In this document: piece after piece, positions 7,506 through 16,272 of the stretch
Layout: every line of letters begins with the position of its first letter
Numbering within the stretch: position 1 is the stretch's first letter
Position numbers and translations under genes: made by a program
The notes under the pieces: model-generated
What the model was told of the DNA's origin: nothing
The model's database searches: none
Seen by the model: the letters and a program-made list of their open reading frames with translations, nothing else
From: a virus
Virus record (IMG/VR): IMGVR_UViG_3300017963_000003
Span: 124,001-188,000 of that record
DNA: 64,000 nt
Strand: one strand, 5' to 3'

Positions 7506-7989
7506 AAACCCCCTCGACAATCAAGCCGTACCACCCGCACGCCACCCCTGCGCGGCCTAACCCGTCTAACCCCGCGTTAGTACATCGACAATAGAAGCAC
7601 CTCCACCCCTCATGAGGGGCTGACCCCCACCCGTCGCGCGCTCGCGCTCGAACACTCCCAGCTGGTCCCTCTAACGTCTATAGGGCCAGGGGACACCAAC
7701 CGACCCACGCGCCCCGGCTGCTCGCCTCCCTGATAGCCCTGAGAGGCCCCAGAACGGCCGAGAGTGGCCGAGAGGGGGTCGGCCTATAGCCTGGCCTACC
7801 CTGAGGCCCGACCCCGGTTAAATCGCCGCCTAGCGGCTCTCAGAGGCATTCGGAGTTAAGCCCTGGGAATTGCTAGGCTTTCAGGCAAAATGCAGGGGGT
7901 GTCACTTTTTGCTTGACCCGGCAGCCCGCCGCATGCTATACTATCATAGACCAGCTGGGGACCACCCGGCGCAACCACGGAGGGCAACA
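7506..7989 (+). repeat. Intergenic module 2
   Basis: 484 bases without a gene. It begins with CGACAATCAAG, present after most operons here, then CTCATGAGGGGCTGACCCC, CTGATAGCCCTGAGAGG and CCCGACCCCGGTTAAATCG, and ends in promoter P2 and a leader with CGGAGGGCAACA. The order is the same as in modules 3-6. Confidence 0.75.
7900..7942 (+). promoter_or_regulatory. Early promoter P2 with operator
   Basis: The operator copy TGTCACTTTTTGCTTGACC has a changed last base. The -35 TTGACC (7913-7918) is 18 bases from TATACT (7937-7942). P2 is therefore probably slightly weaker than the others. Confidence 0.8.
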
Positions 7990-8160
7990 ATGAAGAAACA
8001 ATGTCACTGTCTGATCAGGCACGCCATCACGAAGGAAGAGCGCGAGCGCGCGACGGCGCGTCTCGAAGAGGCCAAGGCGAGCAATAACCAGACGGGTATG
8101 CTCCTCGCCCTCGCCGCGTTGACCCAAGACTGCCCCGCCCGCGACGAAGGAGACAAGTAG
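7990..8160 (+). CDS. Hypothetical protein, 56 aa
   Basis: Start ATG 7990 after the GGAGGGCAACA site. The peptide (MKKQCHCLIRHAITKEERERATARL...) starts with a CxC pair and continues as one charged helix. First gene of the P2 operon, two bases before the next start. Function unknown. Confidence 0.65.
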   Translation: MKKQCHCLIRHAITKEERERATARLEEAKASNNQTGMLLALAALTQDCPARDEGDK

Positions 8161-8162
8161 CC

Positions 8163-8690
8163 ATGACGACTGTAAGCGAAAAGATCAAAGCGCTGACGGA
8201 CAAGATCAAGGACGCACTCGGACCCTACCCCCGGGCTACGACGGTCGTAGCTCGTGCGGCGGACCCACGGACACCCAACGTCGCACCCGTCGTCCCGGCG
8301 ATGATGATCGCGGTCACGTACCACCAGACCGAGGTAGTTCGGATCTCCCTCGACGACGAAGGCAACCCCATCGACGTACAGCTCGATTCGGGCGGGTGGG
8401 AATCCAACACGACGAAGAAACGGATCAACGATACCCTCGCGGCGTTGTCGATCCCCTTCCGCGTCTGCCACGACAAGAAGACGATGATCTTCTGCGGGTT
8501 CTGGGAGAAAGACGCCAACGGGAAGTATCACAATCAGTCGATCCCGTTCGTCGAGCTGATGCGAATCCGATTGTTCAAGAACGGCGCGATCCGTTCCGTC
8601 GTCAACGTCTTCGGGATGCCCATCGGGATCGTTCGCCCGAAGACCTTCCGTCGCGCCGTCGACCGCATGACCATCAAGGAGGCCAGCTGA
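8163..8690 (+). CDS. Conserved phage protein (SGGWESNTTKKRIN type), 175 aa
   Basis: ATG 8163 follows AGGAGA. The central segment DSGGWESNTTKKRINDTL (about 75-92) is a signature I recall from a family of short phage proteins of unknown function with a beta-rich core. A conserved FCGFWEKDANGKYHN segment follows. Its stop overlaps the next start (TGATG). Role not known. Confidence 0.7.
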   Translation: MTTVSEKIKALTDKIKDALGPYPRATTVVARAADPRTPNVAPVVPAMMIAVTYHQTEVVRISLDDEGNPIDVQLDSGGWESNTTKKRINDTLAALSIPFRVCHDKKTMIFCGFWEKDANGKYHNQSIPFVELMRIRLFKNGAIRSVVNVFGMPIGIVRPKTFRRAVDRMTIKEAS

Positions 8691-9136
8691 TGTCTACCCC
8701 CGTTTTCAAACTCGTCGTTCTCGATGTCAACGATACGTGGATTCGCCTCGTTGACGAGTACAGCAGCCGCGAACTCGCACTGAGGGGCGCTCGCGCACAC
8801 GTCAAGCTCGACCTTCTCCGTGAGGGATTCCGCTTCGGGTTGTTCGAGATGACGGCCGCCCTGGAGTACACCGAGATCCCCATCGACGCCGACCCCGATC
8901 CGACCCCCGCGCCCGAACCGGCTGACGACGTTTTCGGTGACAACCTGGATCGCTGGATATACCTCCACGTCGACCGCCACAAGCCCGATCCCGCGCCCGC
9001 CTCGGCGGAAATGTCCCTCGCGTCGGCCCGCGCAATCGTCGACAGCTTCGAACGCTCGGATCGCCCCTTCGCGACCTTCGACGAGCGCAAGGCTGTCAAG
9101 ATCGTCAATGACGCCATCGCGAGAGGGGAGATTTAG
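8690..9136 (+). CDS. Hypothetical protein, 148 aa
   Basis: Translationally coupled to the previous gene by a one-base overlap. An N-terminal globular part (about 1-65) is joined by a DPDPTPAPEPADD linker to a helical C-terminal part rich in Ala and Arg. No family recognised. Confidence 0.65.
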   Translation: MSTPVFKLVVLDVNDTWIRLVDEYSSRELALRGARAHVKLDLLREGFRFGLFEMTAALEYTEIPIDADPDPTPAPEPADDVFGDNLDRWIYLHVDRHKPDPAPASAEMSLASARAIVDSFERSDRPFATFDERKAVKIVNDAIARGEI

Positions 9137-9137
9137 T

Positions 9138-9515
9138 ATGGGGTGGCGAGAGAAACGCAAGAAAACCGAGCGAGCGCGGGCGGCGGCGCCGCACGTGATC
9201 CTACTTCCTGACGGTACCCTGGACCCCGAAAACGTCTTCAAACATGCGGACGACGCCTTTGCCTACGTCGCCCGCGAGAAGATCGAGGGTGCGCGCGTCC
9301 TGCGCGTTCTCCCCTCGCTCCGGTACCGTGTTGATATCGACGGGGTGCCGCACCTGATTATCCGCGAGCACGGATCGGGGATCGAGAAGCGTTACATCTG
9401 CGCTCGCGCAGATGATCCCGACCGTCGACCGTATGTGTCGGTCCCCGCACCGGATCGTGACAACTTCGTGGGACGTATGACCACGGGTGGTCACGTCTAC
9501 ACCTTTCGCCCCTAG
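9138..9515 (+). CDS. Hypothetical protein, 125 aa
   Basis: ATG 9138 lies just after the previous stop, with GAGAGGGGAG upstream. The N-terminus is strongly basic (MGWREKRKKTERARAAAP), suggesting nucleic-acid contact; the rest alternates short beta-like segments. Last gene of the P2 operon. Confidence 0.65.
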   Translation: MGWREKRKKTERARAAAPHVILLPDGTLDPENVFKHADDAFAYVAREKIEGARVLRVLPSLRYRVDIDGVPHLIIREHGSGIEKRYICARADDPDRRPYVSVPAPDRDNFVGRMTTGGHVYTFRP

Positions 9516-9988
9516 TTAGACCCACACCCCGACAATCAAGACGTATCACCCGCACGCCACCCGTGCGAGACCCTCAACCCCTACCACCTAGCCGCACGCG
9601 TACAGACGCGCTAGACGCCTTTCTAACCGCTTTGTACGTCTACCCACGTCTTACCCCGTCCAACGTCTATAAGGGCGGTTCTCGGGCCGTCTGTCCTTCC
9701 TGGACGCCATCGCAGGCAGCGGCGGCCCGCTCTGATAGCCCTGAGAGGCCCGCTAAGGGGGTAGGAGCGGCCCGAAAGGGGTAGGGGTAGGCCCTGGCAT
9801 GCATCGGCGCTAGAGGCCGTCAGAATGGCGCACACGGCCTCTGAGGGCTAAGCAGGGTTAAGCTGCCGGAATCGCAAGGCTTTCGCACTTTCTGCCGGGG
9901 GTGTCGCTTTTTGCTTGACAGCCGGGCCGCTGGGCTGCTATACTATCAGAGACTAGGTGCATTGCGCCGCAACCCATGGAGGGCAACA
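9516..9988 (+). repeat. Intergenic module 3
   Basis: 473 bases without a gene. It repeats the order CGACAATCAAG, CCTGGACG-rich block, CTGATAGCCCTGAGAGG, promoter P3, and leader TGCATTGCGCCGCAACCC-ATGGAGGGCAACA. Confidence 0.75.
9902..9944 (+). promoter_or_regulatory. Early promoter P3 with operator
   Basis: The operator TGTCGCTTTTTGCTTGACA differs at one base of its left half-site. TTGACA (9915-9920), 18 bases, TATACT (9939-9944). Confidence 0.85.
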
Positions 9989-10906
9989 ATGACGATAGAC
10001 GCAACCCAACTGAAGATCGCGAGAAAGTCGAAGCTCGGAGCCGAGTGGAGGCTGCTTTACGTGTTGAAGACCAACACGCGAGGCGAAAAGATGGCGCGCA
10101 TCCTCGGTTACTGGCGCGACGGTTGGACCGATAACGGAGAAGACGTCTTTTCGATCAAAGAAGACGAGAATCGCGTAGTCACCGAGATCCGCGTACGCGA
10201 TCCCCTCTCCGACGAGTCCAAAGGCGAAGTCTACAGAACCCTCCGCGTGGTCAATCCCGCCCACGTGTCCACGTACGGGGAACCGCTCGAATTCGCCCTC
10301 AACGTCGAGAAGCTCCTACGGATCTTCACCTGCCAGGACGAGGCCAACCCGATCCATCTGATCGAATCCCCCGAAGAGGCGAAAGCGCGTGTGATCCAGC
10401 GCGCCCGCGACAACGGGCACGATCCCGTCCAGTACGGGGTGGACGAAGAAGGATTCGGGGAGCTGGAAGCGTTCGAGACTCTGCTGAAGGTGGTCACGGA
10501 TTTCGAGCTGGATCGCATCGAGGATCGTGTCCAAGGGATGGCGGACGACGTCAGCTCCCGCGTCAACGAGATCATGCGCGTGCAGGACGCAACCCCCGAC
10601 GACGAGAAATACGGACCTTCCGCGATCTTCGACGTCTACACCGGCAACGCCGCTTCGCGTCTGCTGCGCCACGTCAAGAGTTTCTCCCGTGCCGTCTACA
10701 ACGAGAAGAGGGATCGCGCCAGTCGCGCCGTCCACGAGATCGACGGAGTCCTCGGGGGCATGGCGTGCTACCCGGTCGTATTCTTCGGATTCCTACACAA
10801 ACTGTGCATGGACGACCGCGATACTTTCTTGACCCTTCAAGCGCACGTCAAGAGGACCATCGAAGATCTCTCCGACGACCACCCCCTTCGCAAGAAGATC
10901 TCCTAG
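9989..10906 (+). CDS. Hypothetical protein, 305 aa
   Basis: Start ATG 9989 chosen by the GGAGGGCAACA site. Only gene of the P3 operon. The N-terminal third is beta-rich (KLGAEWRLLYVLKTN, ARILGYWRDGW); the rest is mainly helical and acidic, ending in an Asp-rich basic tail. No catalytic motif or known family was recognised. Confidence 0.7.
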   Translation: MTIDATQLKIARKSKLGAEWRLLYVLKTNTRGEKMARILGYWRDGWTDNGEDVFSIKEDENRVVTEIRVRDPLSDESKGEVYRTLRVVNPAHVSTYGEPLEFALNVEKLLRIFTCQDEANPIHLIESPEEAKARVIQRARDNGHDPVQYGVDEEGFGELEAFETLLKVVTDFELDRIEDRVQGMADDVSSRVNEIMRVQDATPDDEKYGPSAIFDVYTGNAASRLLRHVKSFSRAVYNEKRDRASRAVHEIDGVLGGMACYPVVFFGFLHKLCMDDRDTFLTLQAHVKRTIEDLSDDHPLRKKIS

Positions 10907-11364
10907 TCCGTTCTACTCCCGAACAATATAGTCGTCCCGTCCTGCGACGGGTCTATCCGTCCTTTTCGACACAAGAAGCATTGAGCCACCCCTCATGAGG
11001 GGCTGACCCCCCACCCGTCGCGCGCCTGCGCCACCCGCGCACCCGTAGAGACCTAAGCAGGCCAGGGGACACCAACCGACCCACGCGCCCCGGCTGCTCG
11101 CCTCCCTGATAGCCCTCAGAGGCGCGAGGATGCCCCAAAAACGGCCGAAAGGGGGTTGGCCTATACCCTGGGGTGGGTTGGCGCTAAGGCCGCTCAGATT
11201 GGCGCACAAGCGCTCTAGCGGGGGAGGGCAGCTAAACCCCCGTAATCGCAAGGGAACCAGCAAAAGCGCAAGGGGTGTCAGAAAATGCTTGACAGCCGGG
11301 GGCTGGGCCGTGCTATAATATCAGAGACTAGGTGCATTGCGCACCGCAACCCATGGAGGGCAAC
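10907..11364 (+). repeat. Intergenic module 4
   Basis: 458 bases without a gene. It contains CTCATGAGGGGCTGACCCC (shared with module 2), CTGATAGCCCTCAGAGG, GGGTGGGTTGGCGC, promoter P4 and the TGCATTGCG leader. Confidence 0.75.
11276..11319 (+). promoter_or_regulatory. Early promoter P4 with operator
   Basis: Operator TGTCAGAAAATGCTTGACA (11276-11294), -35 TTGACA (11289-11294), then consensus TATAAT (11314-11319) after 19 bases. The longer spacer may offset the perfect -10. Confidence 0.85.
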
Positions 11365-11814
11365 ATGAAACGTACCGTAGTAGAAGCGCTCGCGTCTTCG
11401 ATCCAGGCGCGCATCAACTGTGTCGGGTCGAACAACGACGAGTGGAGGGAGAAACACGAGGAGCGTATCGAGAAGATCGCCCGCGAGTGCCTCCCGTCCG
11501 GGAGCGGTATCGACGCGGGTTGTTCGGTCATTCTCGAAGAGTCGACCGCGAACAAGATCGTCTTGAGCGTACCATTCCATCATATGAACGACGACGGTAT
11601 GTACATCGGATGGATCACGTACCGCGCGACTGCCCGTCCGTCGTTCATCGGCGGCATGACCCTCCACCTCGAAGCAATCAATCCTTTCGAGATCGCAGAC
11701 GAGGAAGATCCCGACAACGCGGACTACTTCGAATGCATGACGGAATCCACGATGGATTACCTGGCGGACGTCCTCTCCGACGTCCTCGCCACCGAGATCG
11801 ACGAGAAGGAGTAG
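11365..11814 (+). CDS. Hypothetical protein, 149 aa
   Basis: Start ATG 11365 after GGAGGGCAAC. The protein is acidic, with a helical N-terminus, a beta-rich middle (NKIVLSVPFHHMNDDGMYIGW) and an acidic helical end. First gene of the P4 operon. No recognised family. Confidence 0.7.
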   Translation: MKRTVVEALASSIQARINCVGSNNDEWREKHEERIEKIARECLPSGSGIDAGCSVILEESTANKIVLSVPFHHMNDDGMYIGWITYRATARPSFIGGMTLHLEAINPFEIADEEDPDNADYFECMTESTMDYLADVLSDVLATEIDEKE

Positions 11815-11818
11815 AACC

Positions 11819-12094
11819 GTGAAGAGAATCGAAATCACAATGACATCCGACGATTTCTACGGGGTCAAGACCGATCACGTGCTCAATCTCGAAGACAAGA
11901 GGTTCGGGATCGGCCTGGTACCGCCCGGACGCGAGGCCCGGCAGGTCTTCGAGGGTCCGATGGTTCCGGGTCCGTGGGCATACACGTACGGACTCGGGGT
12001 GTGCATCTGCGCGGACCCCCGGCGCAACACGGGTGCGGAGTCCGCGCGCAAGAAAGACGAAGGTACCGAGCACGTTATCGAACAGGAGGGCTAA
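11819..12094 (+). CDS. Hypothetical protein, 91 aa (GTG start)
   Basis: GTG 11819 starts four bases after the previous stop, with AAGGAG upstream. The sequence MKRIEITMTSDDFYGVKTDHVLNL looks globular and beta-rich up to about residue 65, followed by a charged tail. No family recognised. Confidence 0.6.
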   Translation: MKRIEITMTSDDFYGVKTDHVLNLEDKRFGIGLVPPGREARQVFEGPMVPGPWAYTYGLGVCICADPRRNTGAESARKKDEGTEHVIEQEG

Positions 12095-12095
12095 A

Positions 12096-12758
12096 ATGGA
12101 CTACACGATTCACGAGGAAGAGTACAAAGGCTTGACGATCCGCATCGAGCACGATCCTCTCGACGCGCCTAACCCTCTCCGAGATTTCGACTGCTACTCG
12201 GATCTCGTCACGGTGGTTTGCTTCCACTCTCGATACGATCTCGGGACCGAGAATCACGGATTCCGCGATCCCGACGAGGTTTGGGAGTACATCCGCAAGA
12301 CTCGCGCCGTCGCGCTCCCCTTGTACCTGTACGAGCACTCGGGGATCTCCATGTCGTGTTCGAACGGATCGTACCCGTTCAACTGTCCCTGGGACGCCGG
12401 GATGGTCGGGATCGCATTCATCGAGCGGGATAAGCTGATGCGCCAGCGCGGCCACAAGATCGCAACCAAGAAAGACAAGGAGTGGGCACGCGATTTCATC
12501 CTCACCACGATCAGCGAGTACGATCTCTACCTTCGCGGGGAGTCGTACGGATTCGTGATTGAGGACGAAAAGGGTGAACACCTCGATTCCTGTTGGGGAT
12601 TCTTGACCGACGAACCCGACGGAGGGTATCTCCTCGAAGAGGCGCGGGAAACGGCCAATTCCCACGTCAACCAGCGACGGTCGGATCACTTCGAACGCCT
12701 GAAGACCTGGATCAAGAATAACGTTCCCCTCTGCGCCCGCGAGTGCTGCCCCGCCTAG
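12096..12758 (+). CDS. Conserved phage protein, 220 aa
   Basis: Start ATG 12096 after CAGGAGGGCT. The segment LPLYLYEHSGISMSCSNGSYPFNCPWDAGMVGIAFI (about 86-121; key residues YEHSG and PWDAG) matches a widespread phage and plasmid family of unknown function. A later SYGFVIED...DSCWGF segment is also typical of it. Last gene of the P4 operon. Confidence 0.75.
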   Translation: MDYTIHEEEYKGLTIRIEHDPLDAPNPLRDFDCYSDLVTVVCFHSRYDLGTENHGFRDPDEVWEYIRKTRAVALPLYLYEHSGISMSCSNGSYPFNCPWDAGMVGIAFIERDKLMRQRGHKIATKKDKEWARDFILTTISEYDLYLRGESYGFVIEDEKGEHLDSCWGFLTDEPDGGYLLEEARETANSHVNQRRSDHFERLKTWIKNNVPLCARECCPA

Positions 12759-13185
12759 TCCGTACTCCTCCCGACAATCGAGACGTCCACCCGCGCCACC
12801 CGTGCGCGACTGACAAACCCCTACCTACTGACCACGTGCGTACGTGCGCGCCACCCGTGCGCCTGTAGAGACCGAAGCAGGCCGCCGAGGACGGCAACCC
12901 ACCCCACGCGCCCCGGCCGGGGCCTGCCCTGATAGCCCTGGAAGGACCGGGAGCGGGCCTAGAACGGCCGATAGGGGGTTGGCCTATAGCCTGGCCTACC
13001 CTGAGGCCCGACCCCGGTTAAATCGCCGCACACGGCCCCTCACGGATAAGCCCGCCCAAGCCCCCGGAATCGCTGAGCTTTCTGCCTTTTTGCAGGGGGT
13101 GTCACTTTTTGCTTGACAGCCGGGCCGCCGCCCTGCTATACTATCAGAGACTAGGCGCATTGCGCCGCAACCCATGGAGGGCAAC
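12759..13185 (+). repeat. Intergenic module 5
   Basis: 427 bases without a gene. Order as in module 2: CGACAATCGAG, CCCCGGCC-rich stretch, CTGATAGCCCTGGAAGG, CCCGACCCCGGTTAAATCG, promoter P5 and the GCGCATTGCG leader. Confidence 0.75.
13100..13142 (+). promoter_or_regulatory. Early promoter P5 with operator
   Basis: Operator TGTCACTTTTTGCTTGACA (13100-13118), -35 TTGACA (13113-13118), 18 bases, TATACT (13137-13142). Confidence 0.85.
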
Positions 13186-13470
13186 ATGGTACAGTTCGAG
13201 ACGAAGAAAGCCGACACGTTGCGCGACGGAGACGTCGTACTCTTCGACGGGATCGAGGTTCTCGTATGCGACCCGCGTATGTCGCCGCGCACGGGATTCC
13301 ACGACAAGGATCGCGTCGTATTCAACATGATCGCGATGGACCTCTCGAACGAGGATCGCGACGGGGAGCTTGTCCGCCTGGGCGCGGACTCCACGATCCC
13401 CGCTCGCCCGTTCTCCCTCGAAGAGGACGCGATCTTCCCCGAGGACATGGACGAGGAGGTAGCGGCGTGA
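13186..13470 (+). CDS. Hypothetical protein, 94 aa
   Basis: Start ATG 13186 after GGAGGGCAAC. A small acidic protein with a beta-rich N-terminus (DTLRDGDVVLFDGIEVLVCD) of the kind found in SH3-like or cold-shock-like folds, though this is not a family assignment. First gene of the P5 operon that ends in ardA. Confidence 0.65.
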   Translation: MVQFETKKADTLRDGDVVLFDGIEVLVCDPRMSPRTGFHDKDRVVFNMIAMDLSNEDRDGELVRLGADSTIPARPFSLEEDAIFPEDMDEEVAA

Positions 13471-13613
13471 TCCGTCGGTGCGAAGAATGCGGGTACGTCG
13501 GGCGTGACTTCGACTGCTACAAGGAGGAGTTCGACGAGGGAACCGAAGTCACCATCGAGGAGCTGTTCGACCTCGCGCGATCCGCGATCCGAAAGGAGAA
13601 GAGCGGTGCTTAG
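13467..13613 (+). CDS. Small protein, 48 aa (GTG start)
   Basis: GTG 13467 overlaps the previous stop (GTGA) with GAGGAGG upstream. The peptide begins with a CEECGYVGRDFDC segment, three cysteines that could be half of a zinc site, followed by an acidic helix. It falls below common gene-finder size limits but fits tightly between its neighbours. Confidence 0.6.
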   Translation: MIRRCEECGYVGRDFDCYKEEFDEGTEVTIEELFDLARSAIRKEKSGA

Positions 13614-13974
13614 CCCCACCCCCGATGTGATCCGGCGTGCAGTCGCGGAGACCAGATCCCGCCGCGAGGATCGCCCCCGCGACTGCCTCTTCGATAATCT
13701 CTCGGATTCCGAGGCGTGCGATCTCGTGTTCGATTTCCTCGCCGCGCTCGATCCGCGAGACTACAGCCTGGTCAGCTGGCACGACGGGCAGCCCCGTATC
13801 GTCGCCCCCGCGACCAACACCGCGCCCGCCGTCGAGCGCCCCGGAGTGGGGCTTTGGCTGCGCGAGGGCGGAGATCTCCCATGCCTCGTCGTGGCATGCG
13901 ACGAGCTTGGCAACTGGATCGTGCTCAACGAAGACGGGTACGTCCAACAATATCTGGGAAACGAGGTACAGTGA
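13606..13974 (+). CDS. Hypothetical protein, 122 aa (GTG start)
   Basis: GTG 13606 with AAAGGAGAAG upstream, overlapping the previous gene by eight bases. Helical N-terminus with DCLFDNLSDSEACDLVFDFLAALD, then a beta-rich C-terminus (LPCLVVACDELGNWIVLNEDG). Coupled to ardA by a one-base overlap. No recognised family. Confidence 0.65.
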   Translation: MLSPTPDVIRRAVAETRSRREDRPRDCLFDNLSDSEACDLVFDFLAALDPRDYSLVSWHDGQPRIVAPATNTAPAVERPGVGLWLREGGDLPCLVVACDELGNWIVLNEDGYVQQYLGNEVQ

Positions 13975-14516
13975 TGCGTACGATCAGCCTGGACGAAGAC
14001 CCCATGATCCGTGTTCAGATCAAGAAAGGCGACGAGATCGTCCCCTTCTCCGACGAGTTCACGGGTTGGATCGACTGCGAAGTCAACGACGTCGCGGACA
14101 TGATCCTCGACGAGATCAACGAGATGATGGAATCCGTCGGCGGCGACTCGTGGAAGATCGTCGCGTCGGATGGATTCGGCGGCTGGGAAAACCCCGACGA
14201 CGATCTCGAAGAGATCGAGAAATTCGTCGAGATCTGCCGCATGCCCGAGATCAACGGGCGCAATGACGTGGTGGGGGTCATGGCCGCTAACGGCTACTAC
14301 GTTGATCTCGATGCGGTCGAAAGCGCGATCCGGGACCGGTTCGTCGGTATCGTCAACTGTTTCCGCGACTACGCGGCGGATTTCCTCGACGACATAGGGG
14401 ATATCCCCGAGTTCATCGTGCACTACATCGACCTGGATCGGTTCGCACGGGATCTCGAATCGGACTATGAGACTTACGAGACCCCCAGCGGCGAGACCGT
14501 GATCCTCCACGCCTAG
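13974..14516 (+). CDS. ardA: ArdA-like antirestriction protein
   Basis: 180 residues, close to the 165-180 usual for ArdA. It is strongly acidic with the ArdA layout: GWIDCEVNDVADMILDEIN near the N-terminus, WKIVASDGFGGW in the middle, and the C-terminal HYIDLDRFARDL followed by a short beta-strand ending in VILHA. ArdA is a DNA mimic that blocks type I restriction-modification enzymes by occupying their DNA-binding groove. Expression from an early promoter fits a counter-defence role. The match is by pattern; the acidic surface itself cannot be shown here. Confidence 0.78.
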   Translation: MRTISLDEDPMIRVQIKKGDEIVPFSDEFTGWIDCEVNDVADMILDEINEMMESVGGDSWKIVASDGFGGWENPDDDLEEIEKFVEICRMPEINGRNDVVGVMAANGYYVDLDAVESAIRDRFVGIVNCFRDYAADFLDDIGDIPEFIVHYIDLDRFARDLESDYETYETPSGETVILHA

Positions 14517-14882
14517 ACAACTCCCCCGACAATCAAGACGTCCACGCCACCCGCGCACCCGTAGAGACCTAAGCAGGCCAGGGGACACCAACCGACCCAC
14601 GCGCCCCGGCTGCTCGCCCCTGATAGCCCTGAGAGGCCCCAGAACGGCCGAGAGTGGCCGAGAGGGGATTGGCCTATACCCTGGCCTACCCTGAAGCCCG
14701 ACCCCGGTTAAATCGCCGCCTAGCGGCTCTCAGAGGCATTCGGCAAAAGCCCTGCAATTCCGAGCACTTGCAGAAAATTGCCGGGGGTGTCAAAAAATGC
14801 TTGACAGCCGGGCCGCCGCCCTGCTATACTATCAGAGACTAGTCGGGAACTGCCCGGCGCAACCCACGGAGGGCAACGAGTT
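14517..14882 (+). repeat. Intergenic module 6
   Basis: 366 bases without a gene. It starts CCCGACAATCAAGACG and shares long identical stretches with modules 2 and 4, including GACACCAACCGACCCACGCG and CTGATAGCCCTGAGAGG, before promoter P6. Confidence 0.75.
14788..14830 (+). promoter_or_regulatory. Early promoter P6 with operator
   Basis: Operator TGTCAAAAAATGCTTGACA (14788-14806), -35 TTGACA (14801-14806), 18 bases, TATACT (14825-14830). Confidence 0.85.
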
Positions 14883-15152
14883 ATGGAAAAGATGAATTAC
14901 GAAATGATAGAAAGCCTCGCACGGGAGATGTCCAGGGGCAATTTCCAATCCGACGAATGGTTGCTAGAAAAGCGCTTGCAGGAGTACTACAAGGACGAAA
15001 CAGACGTCACCTGGGATGAGATCTCCGAGAGCGAGTCGCCCGTGCGGGTAGTGGTACACGGAGACGGCACGTGCTCCGCCGCCTACCTCGACCACGACGA
15101 CCCCAACGGGATCGAGATCGTGCCGTTGGGTATCCTCGATTCCGACGCCTAG
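14883..15152 (+). CDS. Hypothetical protein, 89 aa
   Basis: ATG 14883 lies farther than usual from GGAGGG (GGAGGGCAACGAGTT-ATG), so translation may be weaker. The protein is acidic with a helical N-terminus and a beta-like end (VRVVVHGDGTCSAAYLDHDD). Single-gene transcript from P6 and last gene of the plus-strand block. Confidence 0.65.
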   Translation: MEKMNYEMIESLAREMSRGNFQSDEWLLEKRLQEYYKDETDVTWDEISESESPVRVVVHGDGTCSAAYLDHDDPNGIEIVPLGILDSDA

Positions 15153-15607
15153 ACAACTCCCCCGACAATCAAGACGTCCACGCCACCCTCACGCCACCCG
15201 CGCACGTAGGATCTCAACCCCACCAGGCTGCACGCGTACCCGCCCCCGGACAAGTCACCTTACCTTATACCGGCGCAGCCCGCGCCGCCCGGCTCGACCC
15301 CTCGGCCGCCCTGGGCTGGGGGTGAGCCTGGTAGATAGCCCTGAGAGTCACCAGGACGCCCGTCAGCAGCCGTTGAGGCTCGACCCTATAGCCGAGCCTA
15401 CCCGGACACTCGCGCCGGTTCTCCGGCCATCCTGAGGCCTCTCGCAGGGTCCGACCGCCCATCCTGGACTCGACGTTCGTCTATATAGAAAAAGTGACCC
15501 CCGGCGCGACCGAGAACACGCCGGGGGTCGGGTGCGGGGTGACTAATCCCGCATGGAGGCAACACACGCGCAAGGAGTCAACGCGTGGAGACGTTTACGG
15601 TACGCCT
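15153..15607. other. Convergent intergenic region
   Basis: 455 bases between convergent operons. It begins with the same CGACAATCAAGACG element as the modules and holds one more GATAGCCCTGAGAG copy near 15335, but no promoter. The hairpin at 15496-15529 lies inside. No gene is seen. Confidence 0.7.
15489..15529 (-). terminator. Intrinsic terminator of the minus-strand helicase operon
   Basis: An 11-base-pair stem, GACCCCCGGCG (15496-15506) with CGCCGGGGGTC (15519-15529). On the minus strand it is followed closely by TTTTT (15493-15489). Located about 80 bases after the stop at 15608. Confidence 0.75.
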
Positions 15608-16072
15608 CTAACCGGATTTCCCAGAGTCGATACCAGTCGTGTACAGGGACAGCCCGCGCTCGAATCGCTGCGCGCGTTTGTCCCTCCACCGCTCGACCTT
15701 TTCGTCCTCGTCGAGATCATCAAGGACGTGGATCTCAGAGTACGCCAACTTGATCGCATGGATCTTGTCACGTATCGACGTGATCTGAGGAGACAGCTCG
15801 CGCCGGGGATCGAGAGGGAACGACGTCTCCAGCTCGGCCCATTGACCGGGCATGATCTCGACGAAGAATCGGGTCTCGACTAAGAACTGCCGCTTCTCGG
15901 GATCGGATTCGTCTCCGTGGTATCGCAGCTTACGATACTCGTCGGGCAGATTCTCGCGCAACACGTGACGGAGCAAGCTCTTCATCTGCGCGAACGGATG
16001 ATCGTACGTCGAGGGAAACTCGACCTCGGCCGCCAGATCCTCTACACGCGTGATTGTCTTTTTCGCTCTCAT
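15608..16072 (-). CDS. Hypothetical protein, 154 aa
   Basis: The frame is open upstream, but ATG 16072 is chosen because GAGGAGGG precedes it and the upstream gene ends there (ATGA). Starts MRAKKTITRVEDLAAEVEF; alpha/beta mix with a charged C-terminal helix (LDEDEKVERWRDKRAQRFERG). Last gene of the helicase operon. No recognised family. Confidence 0.68.
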   Translation of the reverse strand: MRAKKTITRVEDLAAEVEFPSTYDHPFAQMKSLLRHVLRENLPDEYRKLRYHGDESDPEKRQFLVETRFFVEIMPGQWAELETSFPLDPRRELSPQITSIRDKIHAIKLAYSEIHVLDDLDEDEKVERWRDKRAQRFERGLSLYTTGIDSGKSG

Positions 16073-16272
16073 CGTACGTGACCCTCCTCGTCCTCCCACC
16101 AGAGCAAGACACTGACGATCCGCTCCAGCATTGTATCTGTGATCTCTCGCTCCTGGATCGCGCTCCACGTGCGTTCCACGAGAGGCATCATGACCTCGGG
16201 CAGCGGGTGGCGATCCTCTATCACCATCTGGATCATCTGCTCCAACTGCTCCCGACACAACGGGGTACCCAT
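16069..16272 (-). CDS. Hypothetical protein, 67 aa
   Basis: ATG 16272 with GGAGGG upstream, overlapping both neighbours by 1-4 bases. Helical and amphipathic (EQLEQMIQMVIEDRHPLPEVM). Its position in a tightly coupled operon supports it as a real gene. Function unknown. Confidence 0.65.
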   Translation of the reverse strand: MGTPLCREQLEQMIQMVIEDRHPLPEVMMPLVERTWSAIQEREITDTMLERIVSVLLWWEDEEGHVR

